Of a DNA stretch of 64,000 nt, positions 42,240-53,309 are shown piece after piece. The DNA lies in NCBI RefSeq assembly GCF_031143425.1, contig NC_090437.1:1177416863-1177480862 (forward strand). The letters are read 5' to 3'. Position numbers and translations under genes: made by a program. Below the pieces are notes generated by a model that worked only from the letters and a program-made list of their open reading frames with translations, had not been told where the DNA came from and made no database searches. Positions within the stretch are counted from its first letter, which is position 1, and every line of letters starts with the position of its first letter. Source of the stretch: Pleurodeles waltl (Eukaryota; Chordata; Amphibia; Caudata; Salamandridae).

Positions 42240-43560
42240 AAGCCTTTTCGCTATTTCTTCATCTAGCAGAATGGAGCGATTAAACGTCCACCTTCCATTT
42301 ACTTACGAACAAGACACTGAAGGATCATGCTCACAGCCGCATGGCCAGACAAATGCCCAGGAAGATGGTTAATCCCTTGGATCTTGTCTAATAAATTGTT
42401 AGGCACAAATAAATAATCCAGCCTTAAAAAATGCCCATATTTCTTACTGTGGAACGTATATCCCCTGGTCTGACCCATTTTATGATGTCATGTCCTGCAT
42501 CATGGTCCTTAATTCCTGCCTTATTTTCAGTGTATTAAAACAATCTCTCCTAGTGGATCTTTGAGGGAGGCATCCATCAGAGTGTTAACATCTCCCACCA
42601 GGACTACAGGCAAGGAAGACTTTATCAAATTCCATTTGAGGGACAAGGGACAGGAAGGGTCATCCACATTAGGACCATAAAACCCTGCACAGGTAAATTA
42701 ATATTCTTGTCATCTCATATCTGGCACTACCCACCTATCGGTGCTATCTGTTTTCAAAGACAGAAACTCAACCCTAGCTCCTTCCCTCAGAAAAATAGCA
42801 GTGCCTTTACATGACCCTGCCTGATATGAGCTGTGACTATGTAATCCTCAATTCACCGATATTTGGTATATAAAGCTCTACTCTCCATTGCTGTTAAATG
42901 AGTGTCCTGCAGGATCCTGCAGGATCATTATGTGAGTCCTTCCCTCCTCAAGGTATCTGAATACCAGTATTTGCCTTCTCCTCGGTCATCAGCCATTGAC
43001 ATTCTAGGTTAAAAAATACATTTATTTACAAGTCCCCATTAATGATATTGGATTTCCAACCCTTACTATGGTTTGTACAAATGCAAAAAAATCAACGCAG
43101 CAACAGCTAAGGTAATCTGAGGACTATTTTTTATATTTTTTCTCACTGCTGTCCAGTCAGTGCACCTTCCCCACCCCCGAGGAACCCTCCATATACTGAT
43201 TGGCATTGTCAATGCCTATGCCCCCCCGGGGGGGGATTAATATATTTTGGACAATATGTAAAGTGAATACACTCTGATACAAGTCCCCCCCATCACTGCA
43301 CAGCACCCATGCTTCTCTTAAAAGTCTACTCGTGGTGCCAGACTATAAAAAGAGAGCGGATCCAGACCTCAAGCTTTGGCATGTTTCTTTCTAGAATCTA
43401 TCAGTGCATCCACATCTTCCGGAGCCCGATAATTGTACATCTGGTTATTCCCAGCATTACAGCATGACTGGAAATTTTAATTGTTCCTTTGCCCCAATTT
43501 ATGTAGCTGTTTCATTCTCTCACCAAGTTCCCACTGCTGCTGGTCTGTAGCTTTGGAGAC
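42240..43560 (-). pseudogene. L1 ORF2 AP-endonuclease region
   Basis: PVVLVGDVNTLMDASLKDP near 42,545-42,605 is the G-D-x-N motif of the L1 apurinic-like endonuclease. Frames in the rest of the region are heavily broken. The enzyme would nick the target DNA. Confidence 0.65.
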
Positions 43561-43657
43561 ATCCGACCAGATGGAGAAGGAATAATCTTTAACCAAGAAA
43601 GTGCCGCTCTTCAAGGACCGCCCCCAGGGTGACTTTTTACTGCAGTAAGAAAGATTA

Positions 43658-44470
43658 CTAAAATTCTCCTGTGGGGGGGTGGTTCATGTTCCTTTTAGAA
43701 GGATCCCTATGTGCTCTCTGACTCTCTTCCTCTAGATTTATCTCCAGCCTGTCTTTAAGGACGGTGTCCCATAATACCGCTGTAATGAAAGTCTTAACAT
43801 TGGTACCTTCCTCCATCTCTGAAATGCTCAAGAACCTGAGATTATTCTGCCTGGCATGATTATTGACCCTTTCCAAGTCCTCCCTTAGACCCTGGTTCTG
43901 CTTGGATAACTGAGTGATTCCATTTGCATTCTGCTGAATATCTTGCTCAAGCTGGGCGACTTCCTCCTCCAATACCTTAGTTCGTGCAGCCACTTCGTCC
44001 ATCTTCAGGGATAACGGTGAGCAGGAGACTTAAATTCCAAATAGATTGGCCTCTAAAACCTCAAACCTCAATTTCATCTCGGCCCTCAAGCTTCATAGTA
44101 TGGCTGTGAAGGAGTTCTCTTTGGTCACAAATGCTCTGCCTCCATCACACCATGAGAATCTGGAGGAGCAACATTCTCCTGGTGGGGTCCCAAGGGCATT
44201 GTTCTGATCGCTCCTCTCATGCTGCCTCCTCTTTAACAGCTAGTGCTTCTAATCTGTTTCTAATTGCTGTCTGTGAGGGATCCCAAATAGCTGAATTCAT
44301 GACCCTGTCCAAAAACTCCACAACAACAAATACCTCTGCGGTACTCACTAAGGGCCTCTCTTGTAAGGGTGTGGGGAGCTGGTTTGCTTGTGTTCGCACT
44401 TCAGTTTCTCACACAGGGGCCCCCTCAATTTGTGGGTTTGAAGCTACTGCAGCATCACTTAAAAAATGAT
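43658..44470 (-). pseudogene. L1 ORF1-like coiled-coil protein remnant
   Basis: The lower part (44,002-43,658) reads KVLEEEVAQLEQDIQQNANG and LSKQNQGLREDLERVNNHAR, a coiled coil with L1 ORF1 spacing. NNLRFLSISEMEEG follows, like the start of the ORF1 RNA-recognition domain, and then SQRAHRDPSK, like the conserved ER-AHR motif. The upper part (44,470-44,217) holds TEVRTQANQLPTPL and similar N-terminal sequence after a stop. ORF1p is the RNA-binding chaperone of the element. Confidence 0.8.
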
Positions 44471-44479
44471 TCAAGAAAG

Positions 44480-45290
44480 GTGTGACTTTGCTAGGGGAAG
44501 CAGTATCTTTCCTACACCTGCTGGTGGTTATTCTGTGAGGTTGCCTTATGGATTTCCTAGGCTTCAATTTCTGCCCCTCCAGACACCCCCCACAGTGCTA
44601 TGGGAAACTACTTTGGAGGTTTCCTGGCCCCTGGGGGCTAGCGCCATATCAGAACAGACAGACGACTTATTAGGTGGGTGTGCACAAAATGCGCACCTTA
44701 ATTTCCCTCCCGTCCTGTGTCCACTCCTCTCCTTAGAAATTAACTGCTGATAAGAGGGGGGCATCTGAACTTGCTGAGTGTGTGAGAACTGATTCCTCCC
44801 CACCCTCTTAAGGGGCTGTCCTCTCCTAAGCACCTCTGTGGGCTGAAATTTAAAAGCACAGGAGCGGAACATGACATCCGTGCACTAAACGGTTGCGGGC
44901 TCCCGGAGGTAGGAAGTATGCTGTAGTAACAGTTCACCCCCGCATTGTGCAGTGCTGGTTCCAGTGTTTTTGGAGTGTGGTTCTTTGTTAATTCACTACT
45001 CCCCTTACCTTCCATGATGACAAACACATTATGCCCTTTTTCGCAATAGGCCAGTGTTGCAGATCCCGTGCGAGTGAGTGAAACTGGAATTGCAGTGCAG
45101 CAGGATGCTCCTCACCAAGGTTTCCAAAGCAGAGTCAGAACAAGCTCTGTGAGGCGGCTGAATGCCGGAGAAGAGGAGCAACGGAGAGTGCAGGATGCCC
45201 TATGCTGGTTCAAATTTCAGACAATGTACCACCTACAATTGTACCACCATACAAATGGCTGCTAGAACTGCTCTGGTTACCTAGTAAGAA
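44480..45290 (-). other. Presumed L1 5' untranslated region
   Basis: This stretch is directly upstream of ORF1 on the minus strand, with higher GC content than the flanks and no conserved coding motif. The start of the element is placed near 45,290 only by the composition change. Confidence 0.4.
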
Positions 45291-45299
45291 TCCTAACAA

Positions 45300-46165
45300 T
45301 GTTCCCCAAGAAGCACCATTCTTTGATCTGCCATTTCAGTTGTCTCACCCAGCTCTTCTTTTCCAAAATGTTCATACATAATATACATAGACAGAGGGGA
45401 TTTTGGTGACAGATTATTTTCTATGGTCTTTACATTTTGCTTCAGTCCACCACAGTTTACAGCATGGGGCAGTGGGTCACTCCCCTTAACCTCTGTCTTC
45501 ATTTAATTTGAGTGACTGCAAAAAGTGTGTGTGCATTGTTCACATCCAATTAACAATAATTTATTTTTCTTCTATGTCAAATTGTCTTTAAAAATGTGTT
45601 TTTTACATTTTACTTTTGTATATTATCTTCCAATGGCTATTTAATTTGATTGCAATTGATTGGAATTCAGATGCATAGTTAAATTGTGAGTAATTTCCTG
45701 TCTCCTTTTTAAAGCTCCTGATATGAAGTTTCTATGTGACATTGTGGCTTCCTGCAATTTGAGTGCTTTGTTGGGTGATACTTTGTTTTGGCTTGCTTTT
45801 TAACTAGTAGCCGGTAAAACGTGTGCCAACAATAAAAGGCTTCTTGTTAATACAGCCACATCAATGAATGTTTTAAAATTTGTCATCTGTATTGCAACCA
45901 CATGGTGGCCACATTTACATGGCAGTTTGTTTTTATTTTCATTTTCTTTTTGTGGCATATGATTGCAATGAAAACTACCACAGCACTGGCATGCCATCGT
46001 ACAGACCTATTGGTTTTGCCAGTGCTTGTTTCTAAAAGTCTTGCTCACAACACCATGCATTACAATGTCTCTTTCCTATCAAAAGAATACCATTTACTCT
46101 CACAGGTTTGCTGTATTGAAGGTAAGGTATCACCACATATTATACAAGTCACATAAACAAGCACA
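45300..46165. other. AT-rich sequence, nothing recognised
   Basis: Open frames at 45,902-46,156 and elsewhere are short and without support. Confidence 0.4.
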
Positions 46166-46181
46166 TGGGGCCAGTTGTTTG

Positions 46182-46253
46182 ACCTTTTGTTTTGCGACTT
46201 GCAATTTGCGATCCATTTGGGAATCACAAGTTGCGAGTTGCAAAACAAAACGT
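46182..46253. repeat. Foldback end, TTTTGTTTTGC arms
   Basis: TTTTGTTTTGCGACTTGCAA and TTTGCGAT on the left are mirrored by the inverted complement of TTTTGTTTTGCAACTCGCAA and CTTGTGAT on the right, around CCATTTGGG. It is likely part of a non-autonomous DNA transposon. Related words (GTCGCAATTTGCGACC) recur at 46,330. Confidence 0.6.
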
Positions 46254-47324
46254 ACAGTGGTGTTAAGTACACTGTTCGGGATTCCCAATGGGGTCACAAA
46301 TGAGCTACGTCATCAATATTCATGAGATAGGTCGCAATTTGCGACCCCATTCTGACTGGCCACACTCACAGGGATGGTGGCCTTCTGGGGACGGCAGACC
46401 ACCATGTCTGTGACTGCATTTGATCTAAAGCAGTTTTTTTTTTTCATGCAGCCCATTTTCCTTAAAGGAGAACGGGATGCATTTCAGACAAAAAAATGAA
46501 GTTTTCTTTTCATTTTTTCAGAGTAGGCAGTTGTCCGTGGGACCACTACCAGCTCTGAAAAAATATTTTTCCTTCCATTCACAAAGGGGAAGGAGTCCAT
46601 TTGTGAATAAATTAACACAAATTTGAAATTGGTGTTAACTGTGATTGTTTTACGACTACATTCACAAAGCAATCATACATACCACTGTGACTCACACTTA
46701 GGAAGGGATGCCCTTGGAACTTCCCTTGCTAATTATGACTCACAAACACTTTTTGCAAATCGGTAAATAGATTTTAAAAGTAAAAGACTGGGTAAAAGAT
46801 CCCCACACAGTCTTTGCTAATGGAGAGAAAATAATATAGGCCTTGCACCACAATCAGTCGAACAACTAAACAAAAAATTTCCCATTGCATTCTTAAACAA
46901 ACAAATAACTTTCCAGTGCGGCTGTATCATGGTGGGCTACGCTGGCTCAGTACAGAGCTAAACGCTTGTTCTTTTACATTCAAGGGCAAACATTTAGGCC
47001 CTCATTATGAACATGGTGGGAAAGACCGCACTGTCAGCGGTGGTGGTAACTACCACAAACAGGCTAGCAGTCTGGACCACCAAATAATGATGCACATAAA
47101 AAACAGTCAGCCTGAAAACCACTCACCGCCAGCAGAGGAGTGCCGACAACGATGGAAGAGGCCGCTCACAGGCCGACGGAAAGGCTTTATCCACCCAACA
47201 AATAATAAAGCACAAGCCTGCTGTCAGTTCTGGGGCGGGAACCACCGCCACTCAAAGCCTGGCGGAAACGAACCAAATAAAAGAAAACACTCACCGGAGG
47301 CACACACAACACGCTGAAGCAGAC

Positions 47325-47407
47325 ATGGAGAGAGAATTGGAAATCATGCCAGTGCTGTTCCTTGCCATATACCTCTGCGACCGTGACCTCCAACGAAGAC
47401 GACAATG
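47325..47407 (+). pseudogene. First exon of Harbinger 2 transposase (83 nt)
   Basis: ATG at 47,325 opens MERELEIMPVLFLAIYLCDR and then DLQRRRQ, ending CAATG|GTAAGT with two bases of the next codon. Length, phase, position near the end of the element and protein pattern match the exon at 37,465-37,547. The rest of this gene is largely deleted, so the copy is not functional. Confidence 0.65.
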
Positions 47408-47821
47408 GTAAGTACATGCAACCTACCAAACAAGGGAAGAAAGGGCACAGTTACATACCCACCCCCTCCCCCCACCCCGCAACGCACCCACAACCCCTCA
47501 AAACATCACAAGCCATACATACCTGAGCAAGAGGTACTTACCCGACACAAGGCCACGACAACCTGCCCAAAGTACACACATGTGCACAACACACCCACAC
47601 AATGAAACGATGAACCACGTATCCAGAGTGTACCAACACCAACACTGGACACACAGACTTTATTACAGATGTAGTAATAGCAGATTGTCCAAATGAGGCC
47701 ATTTGCCAGTTTAACACAAAAAGGCTGATGGGCCCAAATGGCCCGAACTTGACTCCCACATGTGCACATGGTTCTCCACCATAAAGGGACATCAATGTGG
47801 TAGCCAGGTTCCTCAGGGAAC

Positions 47822-48771
47822 ATGGGCAGGGGGTGTAGTGGGTGGTGACCTATGTCTGGGAGGGGGGGTTTGGGCTTACGTTTGGGAGGTGGAGGGCATT
47901 TGGGTTAAGCCTTGGAAGGGTGGGGAGTGGGTTTGGACTGGGGGATGGCAGATGGACCAGGGCAAGCATGTGGCTTCTTGCTCACTGGACAAGGGGCACG
48001 GGAATAGGAAGGGCAGACAGGGGCGGACTTGGACGTGAAAGGAGTGGACAGGGCAAAGAGGTGGGCATGTTTAAGGACGAGACATGGTGGGCAGGGTGGC
48101 TTTCGAAAAGGTCAACACAGGACAGCAAACGTTTTTTAGGGGCAGTCGGGGTGGACATGGAGGAAGGTGTGCCAGTGGAGGTAGAGGGAGTGATTGTAAC
48201 AGGTGTAGGTGTGCGTGACGTGGATTCAGGTGCCTGTACAGCATGCTGAGGTGTGGTGGATGTGTGTTGGGTGGGTGTCTGGGAACGTTTGAGTGTCTTA
48301 GGAGGTGGGTGGGCACAGTGCGACAAGGCAGGCTGCCAGTGTAAATGTATGTTGTCTGGGTGTCTGCAGGTTTGGTGAGTGTGCTGCAAGTGTCACTCAA
48401 AGTCGTTGTGGTGAGTGCAGGTGTGGTGTCTGGGGTGCATGATTGGCTGTCTGATGTTGTGGTGACTGCAAGAATGGGGCCAGCAGCAGTGACTGAGGGT
48501 GCAATGCTTGTGAGTGTGCATGTAGAGGTGACAGACAGGGATTCGGGAGAGGTGGACACACTGGGGGAAGTGGATGTTGTCATGTGTGCCTTTGTAAGTT
48601 GGCTGTGTGTATGCCTGTGGTGGGAAGTGTAGTGCGTGTGTTTCTCTGTATGTTTTTTGTGTGTTGAGGTGTGAGCATGGCTGTCTGAACGTGTGCTTGG
48701 GATGGGTCAAGGGAGTGGGGTGCTGGAAGGGTTAGAGGTGGTTCGAGGGGGGACGGAAAGACCAGAGACAC
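47822..48771 (-). pseudogene. Gene 3 tail remnant of Harbinger 2
   Basis: Minus-strand frames are Ser/Thr/Pro-rich. One contains TAPKKRLLSCVDLFES, aligned with APKKLFLSKINLFAS of gene 3 in Harbinger 1. A PPPKRKPKPP basic segment follows. Frames change at least three times. The Myb/SANT-like N-terminal exons are absent because of the internal deletion that ends near 48,771-48,888. Confidence 0.6.
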
Positions 48772-48888
48772 TGGTCAACCAATGAATGGGTGCCTGGCGG
48801 TGAACACCTCCTTATGCCATTACAAGAACCGCTAGCTGTATGAGGTCACTTCCACTGCTACATATCTGGATGACAGGAGGCCATGTTC

Positions 48889-49212
48889 CCTGGATCAGTC
48901 CATGATTCATTCGTCCTGAGGAACAGCAGTGTGCCACACATGATGGAACAACTACAAGGGGACAGAGGATGGATCATCGGTGAGTGTATTTGACACTTTT
49001 TCTGTACATAGCTGACAGCCAGGCTGTCTGCAACTGATGGTAGTTTTTTACAGTCCTGTTTCACCTATTTTTGCAGGTGATTCTGGCTACCCCAACATGC
49101 ATTGGCTCCTGCCACCAGTGAGGAATCCTAGGACACATGCAGAGAGGAATTACAATGAGGCCCATGGACATACTAGGAGCGTGATAGAGAGCACTACAGG
49201 TCTCCTGATTTT
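48889..49212 (+). pseudogene. Harbinger 2 transposase C-terminal remnant with intron
   Basis: The first piece (48,889-48,979) reads PGSVHDSFVLRNSSVPHMME and then QLQGDRGWII, ending ATCG|GTGAGT. After a 97-base intron (48,980-49,076) closing in TTTTTGCAG, the second piece reads GDSGYPNMHWLLPPVRNPRT and then a YNEAHGHTRSVIES block with the catalytic Glu. It breaks off after TTGLL. Splicing restores the G-D-S-G-Y-P motif exactly. Harbinger 1 has no intron at this place. The N-terminal half is deleted. Confidence 0.82.
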
Positions 49213-49493
49213 TAATTTAACTGGCAAATGTATTCACACTTACAATTGATTCAACATAACGACAGGGGACATAGAAATTGGTGTACATGTGTTTTAATTG
49301 TTGTCAGGGATGCATTGGTGCTCTTTACAGTGATAGGTAGTGGGCTGATGGTAGATGTCCATACTGGCTAAATGGTCTCAGCGATTGGTGGTGGTGGGTA
49401 TAGGTCCATCTGTACCTTGCAAGATGTTGAGTTGCTATTGGCCGGGGAGGATGGTAGCACAGTTGCACACTTGGGAGACAGTTTGTGTCAAAG

Positions 49494-51061
49494 TCACTTC
49501 TTTGAGGGTGCCTTGGTCTTGGCAGGTGTTCCAGTGCCATATCGGGGTCTGAGGGACCTTTTGAGTGTCTGGTGTTGGGATGTATGGGTAGGGGTGCTGG
49601 TCTCCTGTGTGTCCTTAGACAGTGACACCAGTCCAGTTGCTGCTGCTGATGTTGATGTCTGGTCTTTGTCGTGGTCAGTAGTAGGGGCTTCCTGGTTTGT
49701 GGGGGTCTCAGGCTGGGTTGAGTTGTGGTGCTGCAGCACCCCTGTAGTAGTGTCCATGGTGGCATTCTGTTGTTTCCACTGCACCATGGTCTCTTGATGT
49801 TGGGCTAGCTCTAGCCTTTGACTCTGCTCCAGGGAGGCCAGGATCTAGCCCATCCTGTCTTGGGTATGGTGGTATGCTCCCAGGACCTCGGAGACCACCT
49901 CCTGGGCTGCAGCATCCATCCCTTTGCCTCCCCCCTGGGCCACTGATACCCTCCCACTGGCCCTAGCCCCCTGTGCCTGAGTCCCCTGCACAGGTCTGGC
50001 GGTTCCACTTGTACTGGGGCCATCGTCATCCTGCCTGTTGGTAGGTGGAGACTGTGGCCTCTGTACTTGTGTTCCACCAGTCTGTGACCTGGATACACTG
50101 GTGTGGGGTCGTTTTGCACGTGCAGATGTTGGTGGCTGGGTGGTAGGGGTGTCAGTGGTGTCCTGGGTGGGGCTGCTGGAGGGTGACAGTCCAGGAATGT
50201 GTGACGGACCAGGGTATTCCACAGTTCCCTCTCCAGTGTCCTGAGTGTCCTGAGTGGTGCCTCTGTCTCCATGTGGGGCGCTGGCACTCCTTGTCCTTTC
50301 CGTCAGGGTGGCATGGGTGGTGGTGCCTGTGGGGGGGAATGGACATGTATGTTACATTTACTAATTTGGATGAGGGTGCACAGCTTTGGCCTATTTGTGC
50401 AGTTTATTCCCCTGTTGGGCCATGCAGGGACCTTTTGTGGAGTTACCATTGCATTTTGCATGGGATGTGGTGGTGCATTGTGGGTAGTGTAGTGCCCTTG
50501 TGATAACTTGCAGGGGTGGGTGGCTGTGCACAGGGGGAGGGATGTGGGCATGTGGGCATGCAAGGTGCCTGGATGTGGTGAATGAGGCCAGGGTGGGATG
50601 TGATCCTGGTGGTAGTTGGAGAGGTGAGCTGGTGCATGCATTACAGCTGTGGTGGATATGGGGTAATTGTAGTTGACTTACCCAAGTCCATTCCTCCAGT
50701 GATTCCAGTGAGGCCCTCAGGGTGAAGGATGACCAGTACCTTTTTCCTCCCAGTCGGTGTATTCGGGGGGTGTAGGTGGGGGTCCTCCCCCAGTCTTCTG
50801 TACCACAATGTGGTGCCTGGATGCCATGAACCTCACCTTCCCGCAAAGGTGGTTCCATCTCTTGTGGATGTCATCCCTTGTGCGTGGATGGTTTCCCACT
50901 GCATTGACCTTGTTCACTATTGTCTGCCAGGACTCCATCTTCCTGCCGATGGGTGTGTGCTGGACCTGTGCCCCGAAGATTTGTGGCTTGACCTTGAGTA
51001 TCTCATCCACCATTGTTCTTAGCTCCCTTTCTGTGAAGCGTGGGTGCTTAGGGGGTGCCAT
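49494..51061 (-). pseudogene. Myb/SANT-like protein 1 of Harbinger 2, inactivated
   Basis: Exon 1 (51,061-50,682) begins MAPPKHPRFTERELRTMVDE and shows the Myb/SANT-like domain with IHKRWNHLCGKVR, ending TTGG|GTAAGT. It is 380 nt, one more than the 379 nt of its counterpart at 28,968, owing to an extra A in an A run near 50,740 that shifts the frame. Exon 2 (50,326-49,494) follows a C-rich tract and CACAG in the matching phase. It reads GTQAQGARASGRVSVAQGGG and VLGAYHHTQDRMG, is interrupted by one stop at 49,845-49,847, and continues in the same frame to RSLRPRYGTGTPAKTKAPSK. Both lesions make it a pseudogene; the exon structure agrees with Harbinger 1. Confidence 0.85.
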
Positions 51062-51619
51062 GGCGTGTGTTGTGGATGCTGTGTTTTGTGGATATTGGTG
51101 AGGGTGCTGTTGTGTGGTTGTGTGTGTGAGTTGTGTGATGTTGCGTTCAGTGTCTGCGTGTAGTGTTGTCAGTCTGGCTTATCCTATTGGCGATGCAAAG
51201 GATTGTGGGGTGTGTCTGCGGGTGTTTTATAGTGTTGTGGATGTGTGTCAGGTGTGTGGGTTTCACACACACACTTGCCAATGTGTGCTTTTCTTGCTGT
51301 TGGGTACCATTGCTGGCAGTGGCGGTCTGTACCACCAATGGTCGTTCAGCATCCACTAACTGCTGCGGTGGTTTGTGCATCATTATTTGGAGGGTGGGGG
51401 ATTTGTGTGCTTGGTGGTGGCGGGGTGGGATGTGCAGCCTTTCCACGGACAAGGCCCTGGCAGTGGCTGGTGGTAGCAGAAATGTTGGTGGATTCTGTTT
51501 TTGGCATCTTTATATGGCGAGTTTCTGTTCTCCGCCAACGGCGGTCTACTGTTCACCGTCGCCGCGGCGGACGACGGTGTGCACCGCCATGTTCATAATG
51601 GCCCCCTTAGTAATTTTTC

Positions 51620-51950
51620 ATGCACTGAAATGCAGCAACGGAAGTTGTTGTGTTGTGCTGCATAAAAGGGAGACACCAGATCATACATCTAGGTATAACT
51701 GTGGCTTTTCGGGGGACTCAGTGAGAAAAACAAAAAGTCATAAATAGAAATATATGATTTATTCTTCAATGGTAGTAACTACTCGGACAGCTTTCCATGG
51801 ATCTATTTCCTAATGCTTCCATTATACACAGGACCCAAGCACATACAAATCAGACCTACCACTACCCAAAAGGAGCAGTCCAACACGAATTTGGCTATTT
51901 CCACTCTGAATGGAAACACCAACCAGAGGTCTCATCATTGTTATATGTTT
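51620..51950. other. Unassigned spacer
   Basis: Nothing recognisable. Confidence 0.4.
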
Positions 51951-51959
51951 GAGTGTTTA

Positions 51960-53300
51960 ATAACATTTCAAGCAATGCAACACTGCAACTAAAATTGCGG
52001 TGCTACACTGTGTGAAAGGTAGAGAGCAGAACAGTGCCATATCTAGTAAGATACAACACTGTTTTTTTCTACATCTGTGCTGGAGCACTTTAGGCTGCCA
52101 TGCCCCAATGCACACACCCCTGCACCATAGTACAAGAGTGTACATTCTATCAAGCAGAGTTTTTTTTTATTGAAAGTGGGCCCTTCCAGTTCAAAAACTT
52201 TGCTTTAACACTTGTCTCACTTTGTATTTGTGCTGTGCATTGCAGCACACATGCAAAGTTGGAAATATATGGATAGTTTTAAAATATGTGCTACTGTTTT
52301 TCCTGCCTTCAATAGGCATAAGTATTTGGTATAAAGAAAGCCCTATCTAAAACTGTTAGTAGATTGAGATTCCCATCAAAACTCATGGGTGGCTGCATGG
52401 GAATGCCCATGTACCACAATGGAACATCCCTTTGACGCAAAGTAGATCACAGTATGTGTTGCTTTAGCCAACTTTTCAACACAAATCCTTATTAACATTG
52501 GAAAGTGAATATCACCACAACACTTTGCACCAATGGAAAGTGTTAGTAAATCCTGGTTGAGGTGTCTAAAGTTCAAACATATAACGCAGAATTTCTCTGT
52601 GTTATTGCGTGACATTTATACAGAACAAGTCACGAACAGTGAGCAGAGATTGCCTCTCTCCCAGGTAAATGTTTGAAATTTAGACATAGCAGGCAGATTT
52701 ACTAACTTTTCATGCACCATAGAACAGCAACCAAGAAAGAGAAAGAGCAGAACAGCGCTATATCTACTAAGATATAGCACTTGTTTTTTCTCTCTCCGTG
52801 TGCTGGCTCGCTTTAGGCTGCCATGCACTTAAGACACTCTATTGCACCAGAATGCGAGTGCATGTGCATATTATCAAGCACAGTTTTTGTACTGGAAAGG
52901 CATTTCAAAAACTATACTTTAATGCTTGTGATAGTGTATACAGTGCAGCACACATAGAAAATTGGAAAAATAAGTGGAGTTTTAAACCTTTCTCTACAGT
53001 TACGCTTCCCTAGAGGAGGTATACGTTTTTGGATTAAATCCCTCTCTACCAATGTTAGTAGATAGGGGTGCATCAAAAACAATGGCTGGTTGCATGGGAA
53101 CTCCCATGTACCACCCATGGAATGCCCCCTCCAAACAAAGTAGTGTAAATTAGTGCACAGTGCTACTGTGGTTTACTTTGACCAACTTTTTAAAGCAAAT
53201 CCTGATTTACTTTGGAAAGTAAATACAAATACTACAGGTTGTGATGGGTTTCCATTACAAAAGTAAAGCAAATGTACCACAAAATGTTAGCAAATCTTGG
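51960..53300 (+). repeat. Two-copy tandem duplication, about 0.7 kb each
   Basis: GAGCAGAACAGTGCCATATC (near 52,024) recurs as GAGCAGAACAGCGCTATATC near 52,746. TGTTAGTAGATTGAGATTCC near 52,353 recurs as TGTTAGTAGATAGGGGTGCA near 53,053. Offsets of 700-725 bases persist through both units. Divergence is moderate. Confidence 0.7.
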
Positions 53301-53309
53301 TTGGCCCTC

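Larger units (their letters stand above)
39070..45290 (-). mobile_element. L1 retrotransposon, nearly full length, inactivated
   Basis: Minus-strand order: a GC-richer presumed 5' untranslated region (45,290-44,480), an ORF1-like coiled-coil protein, then ORF2 with AP-endonuclease, reverse transcriptase and C-terminal zinc-knuckle-like region. Every reading frame is interrupted. A 905-bp insertion splits ORF2 at 39,602-40,506. The order and motifs identify an L1-type non-LTR element. Confidence 0.85.
46997..51606 (-). mobile_element. PIF/Harbinger transposon 2, internally deleted (4.6 kb)
   Basis: The left end GGCCCTCATTATGAACATGG and the mirrored right end GGGGGCCATTATGAACATGG form the terminal repeat, flanked on both sides by TTA (46,994-46,996 and 51,607-51,609), the classical Harbinger duplication. 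Reading from the right, the gene order equals Harbinger 1: Myb-like 1, transposase, gene 3, small first exon of transposase. The middle of the transposase and the 5' part of gene 3 are missing, and the satellite is absent. The terminal sequences differ from Harbinger 1, so it is a separate subfamily. Confidence 0.88.
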
